Shown piece after piece: positions 42,292 to 51,989 of a stretch of DNA of 64,000 nt. The notes beneath the pieces are model-generated. The model was not told where the DNA came from and made no database searches. It saw only the letters and a list, made by a program, of their open reading frames with translations. The translations under genes were made by a program, and so were the position numbers. Within the stretch, counting starts at the first letter, position 1; the number at the start of each line of letters is the position of its first letter. Origin of the DNA: Azospirillum fermentarium (GTDB taxonomy: Bacteria; Pseudomonadota; Alphaproteobacteria; Azospirillales; Azospirillaceae); NCBI RefSeq assembly GCF_025961205.1, contig NZ_JAOQNH010000001.1, positions 434,001 through 498,000 of the forward strand. The letters are read 5' to 3'.

Positions 42292-42981
42292 ATGCGCCAG
42301 GCTTTGCGGATCATGGCGGCGGTGCTGCTGGCGCTGGCCGCCGTCGGCACCGGCTGGGTGGTGCTGTACCGGGTGGTGCCGCCGCCGCTCACCGCCCTGA
42401 TGGTGATCCGCACGTTCGACGGCGCGGGCATCAACCGGGACTGGGTGCCGCTGGACGCCATCGCCCCGGCGCTGGTCACCGCGGTCATCGCGGCGGAGGA
42501 CACCAAGTTCTGCACCCATAACGGGTTCGACTGGGCCGCCATCGGCGATGCGCTGGACGGCAACGAGGACGGCGGGCCGATGCGCGGCGGCAGCACCATC
42601 AGCCAGCAGACGGCCAAGAACGCCTTTCTCTGGCCGGACCGCACCTGGGTGCGCAAGGGGATGGAGGCTGGATTCACCGCGCTGATGGAGGCCCTGTGGC
42701 CCAAGCGGCGGGTGATGGAGGTCTATCTCAACATCATCGAATGGGGTGACGGCCTCTATGGGGCGGAGGCCGCGGCGCGGGCGTGGTTCCACAAGCCGGC
42801 CTCGGCCCTGACCCGGCGGGAGGCGGCGCTGATGGCGGTGGTGCTGCCCAACCCGCGGCGGTGGTCGCCGGCGGCCCCCACCCCCTTTATCGCCCGGCGG
42901 GCAGCGGTCATCGAGACGCGCATGGGTGTGGTGCGCCGCGACGGGCTGGACGGGTGCGTCACGGGCAGCCGGGGCGGTTGA
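42292..42981 (+). CDS. mtgA: Monofunctional biosynthetic peptidoglycan transglycosylase
   Basis: A 229-residue glycosyltransferase family 51 enzyme. It has one N-terminal membrane anchor ([20 protein letters not shown]) and the catalytic region: [20 protein letters not shown] (the catalytic Glu in AAEDTKF), [20 protein letters not shown] and [20 protein letters not shown]. It polymerises lipid II into glycan strands outside the membrane. It lacks a transpeptidase domain. ATG 42292 has GGGGAG upstream. It is divergent from the toxin-antitoxin pair. Confidence 0.93.
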   Translation: MRQALRIMAAVLLALAAVGTGWVVLYRVVPPPLTALMVIRTFDGAGINRDWVPLDAIAPALVTAVIAAEDTKFCTHNGFDWAAIGDALDGNEDGGPMRGGSTISQQTAKNAFLWPDRTWVRKGMEAGFTALMEALWPKRRVMEVYLNIIEWGDGLYGAEAAARAWFHKPASALTRREAALMAVVLPNPRRWSPAAPTPFIARRAAVIETRMGVVRRDGLDGCVTGSRGG

Positions 42982-43048
42982 CCGCAGCGTCCCCCTGACA
43001 TTAGGGTCCGCAAGTCCGATGATTCTTTTACACGAAGGCGTTTTCACC

Positions 43049-44617
43049 ATGATCCCGGAACAGGAACTGGCGTTGCAGGCAAAGGCGTGGCCGTTCGAGG
43101 AGGCGCGCAAACTGGTGGCGCGCTTCGCCAAAGCCCCGCCGGCCAAAGGCTACGTCCTGTTCGAGACGGGATACGGCCCGTCGGGCCTGCCCCACATCGG
43201 CACCTTCGGCGAGGTGGCGCGCACCACCATGGTGCGGCAGGCGTTCCAGCGCATGTCGGACCTGCCCACCCGCCTGTTCGCCTTTTCCGACGACATGGAC
43301 GGGCTGCGCAAGGTGCCGGACAACATCCCCAACCGGGACATGGTGGCCCAGCATCTGGGCAAGCCGCTGACACAGGTGCCCGACCCGTTCGGCACCCACG
43401 ACAGCTTCGGCGCCCACAACAACGCCCGCCTGCGCACGTTCCTCGATTCGTTCGGCTTCGAGTACGAGTTCCAGTCCTCCACCGACTGGTACAAATCAGG
43501 CCGGTTCGACGAGGCGCTGCTGAAGGTTCTGCAGCACTATGATGAGATCATGGCGGTGATGCTGCCGACCCTGGGGGCCGAGCGTCAGCAGAGCTACAGC
43601 CCGTTCCTGCCGGTGTCCCCCACCACCGGGCGGGTGCTGCAGGTGCCGGTGCTGGAGCGCAACACCGATGCCGGCACCATCGTGTTCGAGGACGAGGACG
43701 GCACGAAGGTCGAGGTTCCCGTCACCGGCGGCCATGTGAAGCTGCAGTGGAAGCCCGACTGGGGCATGCGCTGGTACGCGCTGGGCGTCGATTACGAAAT
43801 GGCCGGCAAGGATCTGATCCCGTCGGTGGAGCTGGCCGGCAAGATCGCCCGCATCCTGGGCGGCACCCCGCCGGAGGGGTTCAATTACGAACTCTTCCTC
43901 GACGACAAGGGGCAGAAGATCTCCAAGTCCAAGGGCAACGGCCTGACGCTGGAGGAATGGCTGGCCTATGCCCCGCCGGAAAGCCTGGCGCTCTACATGT
44001 GGCAGAAGCCGCGGGCGGCCAAGCGGCTGTTCTTCGACGTGATCCCGCGCGCGGTGGACGAATACATCACCTTCACCTCCAAGTTCGCCAAGGAGGAACC
44101 GGCCAAGCAGCTTGAGAACCCGGCGTGGAGCATCCACAACGGTGCGCCGCCGGCGGTGCGCGCGGATCTCAGCTTCGGCCTGCTGCTCAATCTGGCCGGT
44201 GCCGCGAATGCCGAGAGCACCGAGGTGATGTGGGGCTTCATCAGCCGTTACGCCCCCGAAGCGACCCCGGAAAACAGCCCGTTCCTGGACCGTCTGGCCG
44301 GTTACGCCGTGCGGTACTATCAGGACCGGGTGAAGCCGGAAAAGACCTACCGCGCCCCCACCGACGCCGAGCGCGCGGCCCTGACCGACCTGCTGGCCGC
44401 CCTGGACGCGCTGCCAGCCGGGTCCAAGGCCGACGTGATCCAGAACGAGGTGTTCGAGGTGGGCAAGCGCCACGGCTTCACCGAGCTGCGCGCGTGGTTC
44501 CAGGCCCTGTACGAAGTCCTGCTGGGCCAGACCACCGGCCCCCGCATGGGGTCGTTCATCGAACTGTACGGCATCGAAGAAACCAAGGCGCTGATCCGCG
44601 AGAAGCTGGCGGCGTAA
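43049..44617 (+). CDS. lysK: Lysyl-tRNA synthetase, class I
   Basis: A 522-residue class I lysyl-tRNA synthetase. The class I signatures are [13 protein letters not shown] around residue 44-56 (HIGH-type) and KISKSKG around residue 290 (KMSKS-type). The class I form is typical of many alphaproteobacteria and archaea, whereas most other bacteria use the unrelated class II LysS. The ATG at 43049 gives [20 protein letters not shown]; an ATG ten codons upstream is possible. It ends before a pair of hairpins shared with the convergent protease gene. Confidence 0.93.
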   Translation: MIPEQELALQAKAWPFEEARKLVARFAKAPPAKGYVLFETGYGPSGLPHIGTFGEVARTTMVRQAFQRMSDLPTRLFAFSDDMDGLRKVPDNIPNRDMVAQHLGKPLTQVPDPFGTHDSFGAHNNARLRTFLDSFGFEYEFQSSTDWYKSGRFDEALLKVLQHYDEIMAVMLPTLGAERQQSYSPFLPVSPTTGRVLQVPVLERNTDAGTIVFEDEDGTKVEVPVTGGHVKLQWKPDWGMRWYALGVDYEMAGKDLIPSVELAGKIARILGGTPPEGFNYELFLDDKGQKISKSKGNGLTLEEWLAYAPPESLALYMWQKPRAAKRLFFDVIPRAVDEYITFTSKFAKEEPAKQLENPAWSIHNGAPPAVRADLSFGLLLNLAGAANAESTEVMWGFISRYAPEATPENSPFLDRLAGYAVRYYQDRVKPEKTYRAPTDAERAALTDLLAALDALPAGSKADVIQNEVFEVGKRHGFTELRAWFQALYEVLLGQTTGPRMGSFIELYGIEETKALIREKLAA

Positions 44618-44662
44618 ATGCCCCGTCCTCTCCCCGGTGGGGCGAGGGGAGAAAAGCGGGTT

Positions 44663-44719
44663 CCAAGGGCCATCCGGCCCTTGGCCGGGGAAGCGTGAAG
44701 GGGCGGGCAGCCCCTTCAC
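44663..44719. terminator. Two tandem hairpins between convergent genes
   Basis: First hairpin: CCAAGGGCC / GGCCCTTGG (44663-44671 and 44676-44684). Second: GTGAAGGGGC / GCCCCTTCAC (44695-44704 and 44710-44719). Both have perfect stems of 9-10 bp and short loops. Neither has a T-tract. They probably end lysK and the convergent protease transcript, or are REP-like elements. Confidence 0.6.
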
Positions 44720-44721
44720 CC

Positions 44722-46182
44722 TCACCCTCCGGTGATGATCTTCACCCCCCGCCCCGGCTCCAGAGCCGTTCCCGGCGGGATATCGTTGATGATCCGAAAC
44801 AACTCCTCCGCATAAGGCTGGCGCGGCATCTGCGCCACCAGCCCCTCCACCGTGTCGCCGGCACGGACGGTGACGGCCCGCACGCGGGCGGGCTGCAGCG
44901 ACGCGGCCTCGGCCTGGGTCAGGGGACGCAGGCTGGCCGCGGTCTGGCGGAACAGCCCGTCCGCCGCCCCCAGCCGCCCGGCGGGGGCCAGGAAGGTGAA
45001 GCGGTAGACGGTGCGGGCGTCCCAGCGCACGGCGACCAGCCGGATGTCGGCGGCCCCGGCGTCGGTCTGGCCGCGGGTGATGCCGGTGGCGGCGGGACGC
45101 CCGGCGATGGTCAGGGGTTCCACCGCCTGAAGCGGCGTGTCGCCGGCCCAGCCGCGCACCAGATAATCCACCGGGTCGCCGATGCCGCCCTGGACGGGGC
45201 CGCCGTCGAAGGACACGGCCAGCCCGTCCGGCCCCTTGCCCACCACCGCGTCGGCACCGTTCAGCAGGCTGAAGCCGCGGGGCACCTCGAACCGCAGCCC
45301 CAGCACCGGGTGGGCAAAGACGGTTGCGCGCACGAAACCATTGTCCGGGCTGTCGCCCCAGATCATGCCGTCGATGGCCTGGAGATAAGGTGCAACGGGC
45401 CGCTGCCCGCCGGGCGGATAACGGCGGGCCTGCCGGGCGGCGGTCTCCACCCGCTCGGCGGTCGGGGGATGGGTGGCGAAAAGGTCGAAGCCGCCGCTGT
45501 TGTTCCCGGTGCGCAACGACGTGTATTGCTCGTACCGGCGCAGGGTTTCCAGGAATGTGGCCTGGGCGAAGGGGTCGTAGCCGGCCCGCGCCAGGGTCTC
45601 CACCCCCAGCGCGTCGGCCTCCAACTCCTGTTCGCGGGAATAGCTGGCGAGCATGGCCCCCGATCCCAGGGTCAGCAGTTGCGCCACCGTGTCGTTGCCC
45701 AGCGCCATGCCCACCCCGGCGGCCAGCAGGTCGGTGAGGGTGGAGCGGGTGGCGCGGGCCACGGAATGGCGGGCGGTGACGTGGCCGATCTCGTGGGCCA
45801 GCACGCCGGCCACCTCCGCCTCGTCCTTGGCGAGCGTCAGCAGGCCGCGGGTGACATAGACATAGCCGCCGGGAAGGGCGAAGGCGTTCACCACGTCGCT
45901 GTCCAGCACGGTGAAATGCCACTCGAAGCCGGGTTGGGCCGAGGCGGCGGCCAGACGGCGCCCGAGATCCTCCACCCAGCGGGTCAGGCGGGCGTCCTTG
46001 ACCGCACCGCCGAACTGGGCGACCACCTTGGGGTGCTGCTCGGCGCCCATGGCGGCGTCCTGATTGAGCGGGATCAGGTCGATCAGCCCGGCCTGCGCCC
46101 CGCCCGTCTGGCACCCGGCCATCAGGGACGCGGCCAGAAGCGCGGCGGCGGCGCGTTTCATCAGGGGGCGGAACACAGGCAT
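44722..46182 (-). CDS. M48-family zinc metalloprotease lipoprotein with LysM-like C-terminus
   Basis: A 486-residue protein with a lipoprotein signal ending in LMAGC (about residues 20-24). The zinc motif HEIGH is at residues 130-134 (VLAHEIGHVTARHS), and the third ligand Glu is in EQELEADALG (about 180). This matches M48 peptidases of the BepA/LoiP type that act in envelope protein quality control. The last 80 residues (VTVRAGDTVEGLVAQMPRQP) form a LysM-like or TPR-like module. ATG 46182 and ATG 46161 are both in frame; the first is used here. Confidence 0.85.
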   Translation of the reverse strand: MPVFRPLMKRAAAALLAASLMAGCQTGGAQAGLIDLIPLNQDAAMGAEQHPKVVAQFGGAVKDARLTRWVEDLGRRLAAASAQPGFEWHFTVLDSDVVNAFALPGGYVYVTRGLLTLAKDEAEVAGVLAHEIGHVTARHSVARATRSTLTDLLAAGVGMALGNDTVAQLLTLGSGAMLASYSREQELEADALGVETLARAGYDPFAQATFLETLRRYEQYTSLRTGNNSGGFDLFATHPPTAERVETAARQARRYPPGGQRPVAPYLQAIDGMIWGDSPDNGFVRATVFAHPVLGLRFEVPRGFSLLNGADAVVGKGPDGLAVSFDGGPVQGGIGDPVDYLVRGWAGDTPLQAVEPLTIAGRPAATGITRGQTDAGAADIRLVAVRWDARTVYRFTFLAPAGRLGAADGLFRQTAASLRPLTQAEAASLQPARVRAVTVRAGDTVEGLVAQMPRQPYAEELFRIINDIPPGTALEPGRGVKIITGG

Positions 46183-46218
46183 GGGACGGCCCTGGCAGGG
46201 ATGGACTATGGTCACCTG

Positions 46219-47025
46219 ATGAACCCCCGCACGGCCCGTCTTGTTCCCGTTTTCTGTCTTGCCGCGCTGGTGCTGGCCGCACTGCCGGCGTGGGCGGAGA
46301 CCGTGCGGGCCACGGCGGTGCTGGATGGGGAAACCCTGCGGCTGGACGACGGGCGGGAATTGCGGCTGTCGGGCATCGACGCCCCGCGCCCGCCCGCCGG
46401 GGCCGATCCCGCGCGCCGCTGGCCGCTGGCCGACGGGGCGGTGGCACTGCTGACGGAGTTGACCGCCGGCCAGCCGCTCACCCTCGCGGTGGAGGTGGCG
46501 GAGGATCGTTACGGACGCGTTCTGGCCCAGGTGACGCGCGGCGACGGGGTGTGGATACAAGGCGAGATGCTGCGCCGCGGGCTGGCCCGCGTGCAGACCC
46601 GCCCCGACGCCCACGCCCGCGCGCCCGAGATGCTGGCGGTGGAGGCCGACGCCCGCGCCGCCCGCCGCGGCCTGTGGCGCACCCGCGTCTATGGCGTGCG
46701 CCGCGCCGCCGACACCGCCCGCCTGCTGCGCGACCGCGACAGTTTTCAGGTGATCGAGGGCACGGTGGTGGCGACGGCCAAGGTCAAAGACCTGACTTAC
46801 CTGAACTTCGGCGACAACTGGCGCGACGACACCACGGTCACGCTCACCCGTGCGGCGGCCAAGGCGTGCGAAAAAGCCGGGCTGGACCCGCTGGCGCTGA
46901 CGGGACAAACGGTGCGGGTGCGCGGCTGGGTGACCGAGCGCAACGGCCCGATGATCGACGTCACCCACCCCGAACAGATCGAACGGATCTCCGCCCCCAC
47001 CGAAATCGTTGCGGAGGGGGAATAA
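46219..47025 (+). CDS. Secreted thermonuclease-like (SNase) protein
   Basis: A 268-residue protein with a signal peptide (LVPVFCLAALVLAALPAWAE, cleavage after AWA). The mature part has SNase-like elements: ATAVLDGETLRLDDGRELRL then SGIDAPRP, VAEDRYGRVLAQV and GEMLRRGLARVQTRPD. The Arg-Asp residues needed for catalysis appear only partly conserved (DAPRP rather than the usual DTPE), so it may be a binding or inactive variant. The C-terminal third (KVKDLTYLNFGDNWRDDTTV) is an OB-fold-like extension. It is divergent from the protease gene and convergent with gpsA. Confidence 0.75.
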   Translation: MNPRTARLVPVFCLAALVLAALPAWAETVRATAVLDGETLRLDDGRELRLSGIDAPRPPAGADPARRWPLADGAVALLTELTAGQPLTLAVEVAEDRYGRVLAQVTRGDGVWIQGEMLRRGLARVQTRPDAHARAPEMLAVEADARAARRGLWRTRVYGVRRAADTARLLRDRDSFQVIEGTVVATAKVKDLTYLNFGDNWRDDTTVTLTRAAAKACEKAGLDPLALTGQTVRVRGWVTERNGPMIDVTHPEQIERISAPTEIVAEGE

Positions 47026-47035
47026 TCCCTGTGGC

Positions 47036-48040
47036 TCAGTGCTTTTCTTTGCGGAAGGGGCGGGACAGCAACGCGGTGATGGTGTCGTCCAGCCCGGCCC
47101 CGTGGTTGAGGATGGCGTCCACCGCGGTGCAGATGGGCATGTCCACCCCCAGCCGCCCGGCCAACGCCACCACCGCACGGGCGGTGTAGACGCCCTCGGC
47201 CACCGACCGGCGCTCGCCCAGCACCTCGTCCAGCGTGCGCCCGGCGCCCAGCGCCGCCCCCAGCGACATGTTGCGCGACTGCATGCTGGAGCAGGTGAGC
47301 GTCAGATCCCCCAGACCCGACAGCCCCATCAACGTTTCCGCCCGCCCGCCCAGCGCCAGCGCCAGCCGGGTGATTTCCGCCAGACCGCGGGTGATCAGCG
47401 CCGCACGGGCGTTGTCGCCCAGCTTCCGGCCCTCCACCACGCCGCAGGCGATGGCCAGCACGTTCTTGACCGCACCGCCCACCTGCGCGCCCACCAGATC
47501 GCCGGACAGGTAGGGGCGGAACGTGCGGCTGCCCAGCGCCTCCACCAGTTGCCCGCCCAGGGCGAGGTCGTCACAGGCCAGGGTGACGGCGGTGGGCAGG
47601 CCGCGCGCCACCTCGGCGGCGAAGGTCGGGCCGGACAGGATGGCGATGGGCGTGCCGGGGGGCAGGGCTGCGGCCACCGCCTCGCTCATCAGCGATTGGG
47701 TGGCGATCTCGATGCCCTTGGCGCAGATGACCGCCGGGGCGCCGGGGGTCCAGTGGGGGGCCAGCCGTTCGCAGACCGCGCGCAGGTGCTGGGCCGGGGC
47801 CACCAGCATCACCGCGTCGGTTCCGGCCACCGCCGCCGCGTCCGCCGTGGCGGTGAGGTCGTGGGGCAGCGGCACGCCCGGCAGATAGTCGCGGTTCTCG
47901 TGATCGTGGTTGATGGCGTCCACCACCGCCGGCTCCCGCGCCCACAGCACGGTGTCGCGACCGGCGCGCAAGGATGCCAGCGCCACCGCCGTGCCCCAGG
48001 CGCCGCCGCCGACCACGCCGATCCGGCTGAACTCACCCAT
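47036..48040 (-). CDS. gpsA: NAD(P)H-dependent glycerol-3-phosphate dehydrogenase
   Basis: A 334-residue enzyme that makes sn-glycerol 3-phosphate for phospholipid synthesis. The N-terminal Rossmann motif is IGVVGGGAWGTAVAL (from about residue 7). GPTFAAEVARGLPTAV, GGAVKNVLAIACGVVEGRKL and the SGLGDLTLTCSS segment are typical of GpsA. The ATG at 48040 gives MGEFSRIG. It is 24 nt downstream of tsaD, consistent with a tsaD-gpsA operon. Confidence 0.96.
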   Translation of the reverse strand: MGEFSRIGVVGGGAWGTAVALASLRAGRDTVLWAREPAVVDAINHDHENRDYLPGVPLPHDLTATADAAAVAGTDAVMLVAPAQHLRAVCERLAPHWTPGAPAVICAKGIEIATQSLMSEAVAAALPPGTPIAILSGPTFAAEVARGLPTAVTLACDDLALGGQLVEALGSRTFRPYLSGDLVGAQVGGAVKNVLAIACGVVEGRKLGDNARAALITRGLAEITRLALALGGRAETLMGLSGLGDLTLTCSSMQSRNMSLGAALGAGRTLDEVLGERRSVAEGVYTARAVVALAGRLGVDMPICTAVDAILNHGAGLDDTITALLSRPFRKEKH

Positions 48041-48064
48041 GCCCCTGCCCTCTCTCGTCAAAAA

Positions 48065-49138
48065 TCATGCCTTGCGCCCGGCGCCCACCCCGTCGCGCCC
48101 GATGGCCGGTCGGGCGGTGGGGTCCAGCGGCCAGCGCGGGCGGGGGGCGAAGTCCAGCGCGTCGCTGTCCCCCAGCCGCAGCCGTTCGATGCCGGCCCAG
48201 GCGATCATGGCGGCGTTGTCGGTGCACAGGCCCAAGGGCGGGGCGACGAAGCGCAGCCCCTCCCGCGCGGCCAGCGCCGACAGGCGTGCGCGCAGCGTCT
48301 TGTTGGCCGCCACGCCGCCGGCCACCACCAGCGCCGTGCCGTCCGGGTGGTCGGCGCGGAAGGCGCGGATGGCCCGCTTGCAGCGGTCGGCCATCACCTC
48401 CGCCACCGTGGCCTGAAAGGCAGCGGCCAGATCGTTGCGGTCGGCCTCGCTCAACGGCTGGGGCAACTCCTCCACCAGCCGGCGCACCGCGGCCTTGAGG
48501 CCGGAGAAGGAGAAATCGCAGCCCGGACGGCCCAGCATGGGCCGCGGCAGCTCGAACCGGCCCGGATCGGTGGCCTTGGCCGCCGCGCGCTCCACCTGCG
48601 GCCCGCCGGGATAGCCCAGCCCCAGCAGCTTGGCGGTCTTGTCGAACGCCTCCCCCACCGCGTCGTCGATGGTGGTGCCCAGGCGGCGGTAACGGCCCAC
48701 ACCTTCGACCGCCAGCAACTGGCAATGGCCGCCCGACACCAGCAGCAGCAGATAGGGGAAATCCACCCCATCGGTCAGCCGGGCGGTCAGGGCGTGCCCC
48801 TCCAGATGGTTCACCGCGACGAAGGGCAGGCCGGAGGCCGCGGCCATGGCCTTGGCGGTCATGACGCCGACGATCACCCCGCCGATCAGGCCGGGGCCGC
48901 CGGTGGCGGCGATGGCGTCGAGATCGGAAAGCCGCAGGCCGGCGGTGTCCAGCGCCTGCCGGATCAGCCCGTCGAGGTATTCCAGATGCGCACGCGCGGC
49001 GATTTCCGGCACCACGCCGCCATAGGGCGTGTGTTCGTCCAATTGCGACAGGACCACGTTGGCCCGGATCTCGCGGGCATCGGTGACGACGGCGGCGGCG
49101 GTTTCATCGCAACTCGTCTCGATCCCCAGAACAATCAC
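48065..49138 (-). CDS. tsaD: tRNA N6-adenosine threonylcarbamoyltransferase
   Basis: A 357-residue protein of the Kae1/TsaD/YgjD family. Typical parts are [20 protein letters not shown] (N-terminal), the metal-binding [13 protein letters not shown] (about 110-122), and the C-terminal [20 protein letters not shown]. It transfers the threonylcarbamoyl group to A37 of ANN-decoding tRNAs. It is followed by gpsA 24 nt later. Confidence 0.97.
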   Translation of the reverse strand: MIVLGIETSCDETAAAVVTDAREIRANVVLSQLDEHTPYGGVVPEIAARAHLEYLDGLIRQALDTAGLRLSDLDAIAATGGPGLIGGVIVGVMTAKAMAAASGLPFVAVNHLEGHALTARLTDGVDFPYLLLLVSGGHCQLLAVEGVGRYRRLGTTIDDAVGEAFDKTAKLLGLGYPGGPQVERAAAKATDPGRFELPRPMLGRPGCDFSFSGLKAAVRRLVEELPQPLSEADRNDLAAAFQATVAEVMADRCKRAIRAFRADHPDGTALVVAGGVAANKTLRARLSALAAREGLRFVAPPLGLCTDNAAMIAWAGIERLRLGDSDALDFAPRPRWPLDPTARPAIGRDGVGAGRKA

Positions 49139-49197
49139 GGGAGGCTGTCCTTAGCTGTTGCGAGAATGGGCTGTTGCGTGCGAATCGGGAAATGGGG

Positions 49198-49641
49198 TCA
49201 GGCGGCGGCCGCCGTCTCCTCCACCCGGTTTTTCAGGGCAGCGTTCATCGCCTCGAACCCCTGGCGGATGCGGGCGTAGGCCGAGGCCGGGACCAGCGCC
49301 GCCGCCACGCCCGTAAACCGCTCCTCATGGTGCAGGCGCACGCCGCCGGGCACGGGTTCCAGACGGAAGCTGTGCTCCCCGTCGAACAGGCCGGGGACCA
49401 GCACCCGTCCCTTCCACCGCAATTGCCGTTCCGGCTCCGCAATCAGCACGCGGGGGCGGAAGGACGAAACCCCGCCGCCGGGCGTGCGGATCTGCACCCG
49501 CAGCCGCGTGCCCACCGCCGGCGTCCCTTCGATTGTGGTGATGAAGGGATTCCACGCCGGGTAATCGGCAAACGCCGTCAGCGTCCGCCAGACGCGGGCG
49601 GGGTTGGCGCGGATGTCGATGATGGTGGCGATCAATTGCAT
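49198..49641 (-). CDS. SRPBCC-family (START-like) protein
   Basis: A 147-residue protein with ATG 49641 (MQLIATIIDIRANPARVWRT). The SRPBCC fold is clear: ADYPAWNPFITTIEGTPAVG, RTPGGGVSSFRPRVLIAEPE, RLEPVPGGVRLHHEERFTGV and a final C-terminal helix. The family binds hydrophobic ligands, and the function is unknown. There is no signal peptide. It lies 56 nt after the start of tsaD on the same strand, so it may share the promoter region. Longer in-frame extensions run through the 5' region of the opposite methyltransferase gene and are not supported. Confidence 0.8.
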   Translation of the reverse strand: MQLIATIIDIRANPARVWRTLTAFADYPAWNPFITTIEGTPAVGTRLRVQIRTPGGGVSSFRPRVLIAEPERQLRWKGRVLVPGLFDGEHSFRLEPVPGGVRLHHEERFTGVAAALVPASAYARIRQGFEAMNAALKNRVEETAAAA

Positions 49642-49712
49642 AGTGGTCTTATATCCTGTCGCCGCCCGCCCCGCTACGTTGCTGGAACGGTCACGGCCAC
49701 GAAACGGCACCG

Positions 49713-50582
49713 ATGAATGCACAGGTTCCCCGAGCCGGCCATGAAACGCCCATGAACCCCAATGTGCCCGATAGCGACGGCGCCATCCGCTATTACGACG
49801 GCGATTACCCGTCCCTGGAACTGGATCCGCCGCGGGCCGGGGCGGTGCAACGGCTGGCCGCCATCGGGCTGCTGGGGGATGTGGCGTTTTACCGCACCCT
49901 GGCGGAACAGGCCGGCGGCCCGGTGCTGGAGATCGGGTGCGGCACCGGGCGGCTGACCATTCCCATGGCGCGGGCCGGCGCGGTGGTGCGCGGGGTGGAT
50001 TCATCCGCCGCCATGCTGGACCGGCTGACCCGGCGGCTGGACCGGGAACCGGCGGCGGTGCGGGGGCGGGTCACGCTCACCCACGGCAACGCCATCGGCC
50101 TGGATCCGGGGGCCTTCCCCCTGGTGCTGCTGCCCTTCAACCTGCTGATGCTCCAGCACGGCGCCGGCACGGCGGAACGGCTGCTGGCCGCGGTGGTGGC
50201 GGCTCTGCCCCCCGGCGGACGGCTGGCGCTGGACGTGATGAACCCGCTGACCCTGTCCGCCGCGGCGGAGCGCAGCGGCATCCCCTCCTCCCCCCTGATC
50301 GACCCGTGGACGGGGGCGTCCTATCTCAAGATCACCCTGGCCGGGCCGGTGGACGCCGACGGCGAACAGCTCGTCCACGGCTGGTACGAGGCGCTGGAGG
50401 ACGGCGAGCGGGCCATCCTGACCGATTTCGCCTTCCGCTGGCGCATGATCCCCCGCCCGCGGCTGGAACGGCTGCTGAGCGATGCCGGCCTGTCCATCGA
50501 AGAAACGGCCGGCGATTTCGACGGCGCCCCCTGGCAGCCGGACAGCCGGCGCACGGTGGTGGTGGCGCGCCGCACCGGTTAG
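49713..50582 (+). CDS. Class I SAM-dependent methyltransferase
   Basis: A 289-residue protein with a methyltransferase type 11/25 core: GGPVLEIGCGTGRLTIPMAR (SAM-binding motif I), VVRGVDSSAAMLDRL and FPLVLLPFNLLMLQHG. The C-terminal DGERAILTDFAFRWRM and PRLERLLSDAGLSIEETAGD match small-molecule methyltransferases. The substrate is unknown. The start may be ATG 49713 or ATG 49752. It is divergent from the SRPBCC gene. Confidence 0.85.
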   Translation: MNAQVPRAGHETPMNPNVPDSDGAIRYYDGDYPSLELDPPRAGAVQRLAAIGLLGDVAFYRTLAEQAGGPVLEIGCGTGRLTIPMARAGAVVRGVDSSAAMLDRLTRRLDREPAAVRGRVTLTHGNAIGLDPGAFPLVLLPFNLLMLQHGAGTAERLLAAVVAALPPGGRLALDVMNPLTLSAAAERSGIPSSPLIDPWTGASYLKITLAGPVDADGEQLVHGWYEALEDGERAILTDFAFRWRMIPRPRLERLLSDAGLSIEETAGDFDGAPWQPDSRRTVVVARRTG

Positions 50583-50645
50583 CGTGTGATCGGTTCAAAC
50601 GGAATCGTTTGAAGCGTGGATCACACGGAAAACCAAAAGCCGAGC

Positions 50646-50680
50646 CCCCTTCAGGGAGCTTCAATACGCACCTGAAGGGG
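50646..50680. terminator. Hairpin between the methyltransferase and the IS element
   Basis: Perfect arms CCCCTTCAGG / CCTGAAGGGG (50646-50655 and 50671-50680) with a 15-nt loop. It lies between two convergent genes (before the IS insertion, the MFS gene) and may have been their shared terminator. Confidence 0.5.
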
Positions 50681-50681
50681 T

Positions 50682-50685
50682 CTAG
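50682..50685. repeat. Left target-site duplication CTAG of the IS element
   Basis: CTAG at 50682-50685 matches CTAG at 51990-51993, on the other side of the element. The sequence fits the YTAR target of IS5-group elements. Confidence 0.7.
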
Positions 50686-50775
50686 CAGGGCGCGGAAAAA
50701 CAGACCGATGCGGTGGCATTGTCTCCGCTGAAGCTTGGAAATGGTGTTTTCGTGGCCTGTTTTGGTCTGGATGGC

Positions 50776-50792
50776 GCCTTTTTCCGCGCCCT
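50776..50792. repeat. Internal copy of the IS terminal repeat
   Basis: GCCTTTTTCCGCGCCCT at 50776-50792 is identical over 17 bp to the inner part of the right terminal repeat at 51972-51988. With the left terminal repeat it encloses a segment of 106 bp (50687-50792) with 14-bp perfect inverted ends, resembling a MITE-like subunit. Confidence 0.8.
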
Positions 50793-50832
50793 CAGGCTCC
50801 TGGAGTCGCCATTCAGGCGGACTCCGGGATGA

Positions 50833-51909
50833 TTATGCCGTTGTCAGCAGCTTGGGCAGACGGATCAGGTTATAGGCGGCGGCAGTCAGCGTGAACATCC
50901 AACCGACGCGGGCGGTGCCGCGGTGACGGGTCTTGCGCAGCCCCGCCCCCTTGATCCAGCCGAAGACCTCCTCGATCCGCTTGCGGATGCGCAAGGACAC
51001 GGCATAGCCGGGGTGACGGGTGGTCCGGCCATCAATGGCTGAGCGGCGGTTGCTGGTGTTCTGGGCAACGTGCGGGGTGGCGCCCAGGCGGCGCATGTTC
51101 GCCACGAAATCCTTGGTGTCGTAAGCCTTGTCGGCGCCCAGCGTGATGCGGTGGCAGCCGGAGATGGCCTCGACCATCGACACCGCCGCCTCGCGTTCGG
51201 CCAAGCCCGTAGCCGCCGTCAGCCGGACATCCACCACCAGAGCATGGCGGTTCTCCATCAGCGCGTGGCCCATGAAGGCCAGCTTCGCCGGCTGCCCGTT
51301 GCCCTTGCGGTAGAGACGCGCCTCGGGATCGGTTGTGGAGGCATGCGTTTCGTTGGACCGTTTCTCACCGTGAAAGTCGCGCTCGCCGTTGCGGCCCGGC
51401 CCCGGCGGCTCACCGCTGCCATCTTTGGGCCGGAAGCTCTTCACGCTGGCCCACGCCTCGATCAGCGTGCCGTCCACCGAGAAGTGCTCGTCCGACAGCA
51501 GCGCCTTGACCCGCGGCTGATCCAGCACGGTGGCCAGGAACGTGGCCGCCACATCCCCCGCCAGCAAACGCTCACGGTTCTTGGTGAAGACCGTCACGTC
51601 CCACACCGGGGCGTCCATCGACAGCCCGACGAACCAGCGGAACAGCAGGTTGTAATCAAGCTGCTCCATCAACTGGCGTTCCGAGCGCACCGAGTAGAAG
51701 GCCTGGAGCAGCAGCGCCCGCAGCAGCTTCTCCGGTGCGATCGACGGCCGCCCGATCTTCGAGTACAGACCCTCGAAGGCTGGCGACATCACCTCCAGCG
51801 CTTCATCCACGATGGCCCGGATCGCCCGCAACGGGTGGTTGGCCGGAACCCGAGCCTCACAGCTCACGTAGCTGAACAGACCCTCGCTGCGTTCGTCCGA
51901 ACCCCGCAT
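50833..51909 (-). CDS. IS5-family transposase
   Basis: A 358-residue DDE transposase. The N-terminal DUF772-type part is NHPLRAIRAIVDEALEVMSP and KIGRPSIAPEKLLRALLLQA. The DDE residues appear as SVDGTLIEAW (first Asp), LGADKAYDTKDF (second Asp) and the Glu of KRIEEVFGWIKG. It is a complete open frame with no frameshift, so the element may be active. The transposase is codirectional with the MFS gene. Confidence 0.92.
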   Translation of the reverse strand: MRGSDERSEGLFSYVSCEARVPANHPLRAIRAIVDEALEVMSPAFEGLYSKIGRPSIAPEKLLRALLLQAFYSVRSERQLMEQLDYNLLFRWFVGLSMDAPVWDVTVFTKNRERLLAGDVAATFLATVLDQPRVKALLSDEHFSVDGTLIEAWASVKSFRPKDGSGEPPGPGRNGERDFHGEKRSNETHASTTDPEARLYRKGNGQPAKLAFMGHALMENRHALVVDVRLTAATGLAEREAAVSMVEAISGCHRITLGADKAYDTKDFVANMRRLGATPHVAQNTSNRRSAIDGRTTRHPGYAVSLRIRKRIEEVFGWIKGAGLRKTRHRGTARVGWMFTLTAAAYNLIRLPKLLTTA

Positions 51910-51989
51910 CGCCCCCTCGCCGGCCTCATTCTCTACGAAATGAGAGAATCACGACCGGCCAGCCGGGCATAGCCTTTTTCCGCGCCCTG

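Larger units (their letters stand above)
50686..51989 (-). mobile_element. IS5-family insertion sequence, about 1.3 kb
   Basis: The element is bounded by 15-bp perfect inverted repeats, CAGGGCGCGGAAAAA at 50686-50700 and its complement at 51975-51989, and by a CTAG target duplication on each side. It carries one transposase gene on the minus strand (50833-51909). A third copy of the terminal sequence lies inside the left part (50776-50792). The right duplication contains the TAG stop codon of the MFS gene, so the insertion left that gene's coding sequence complete. Confidence 0.9.
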
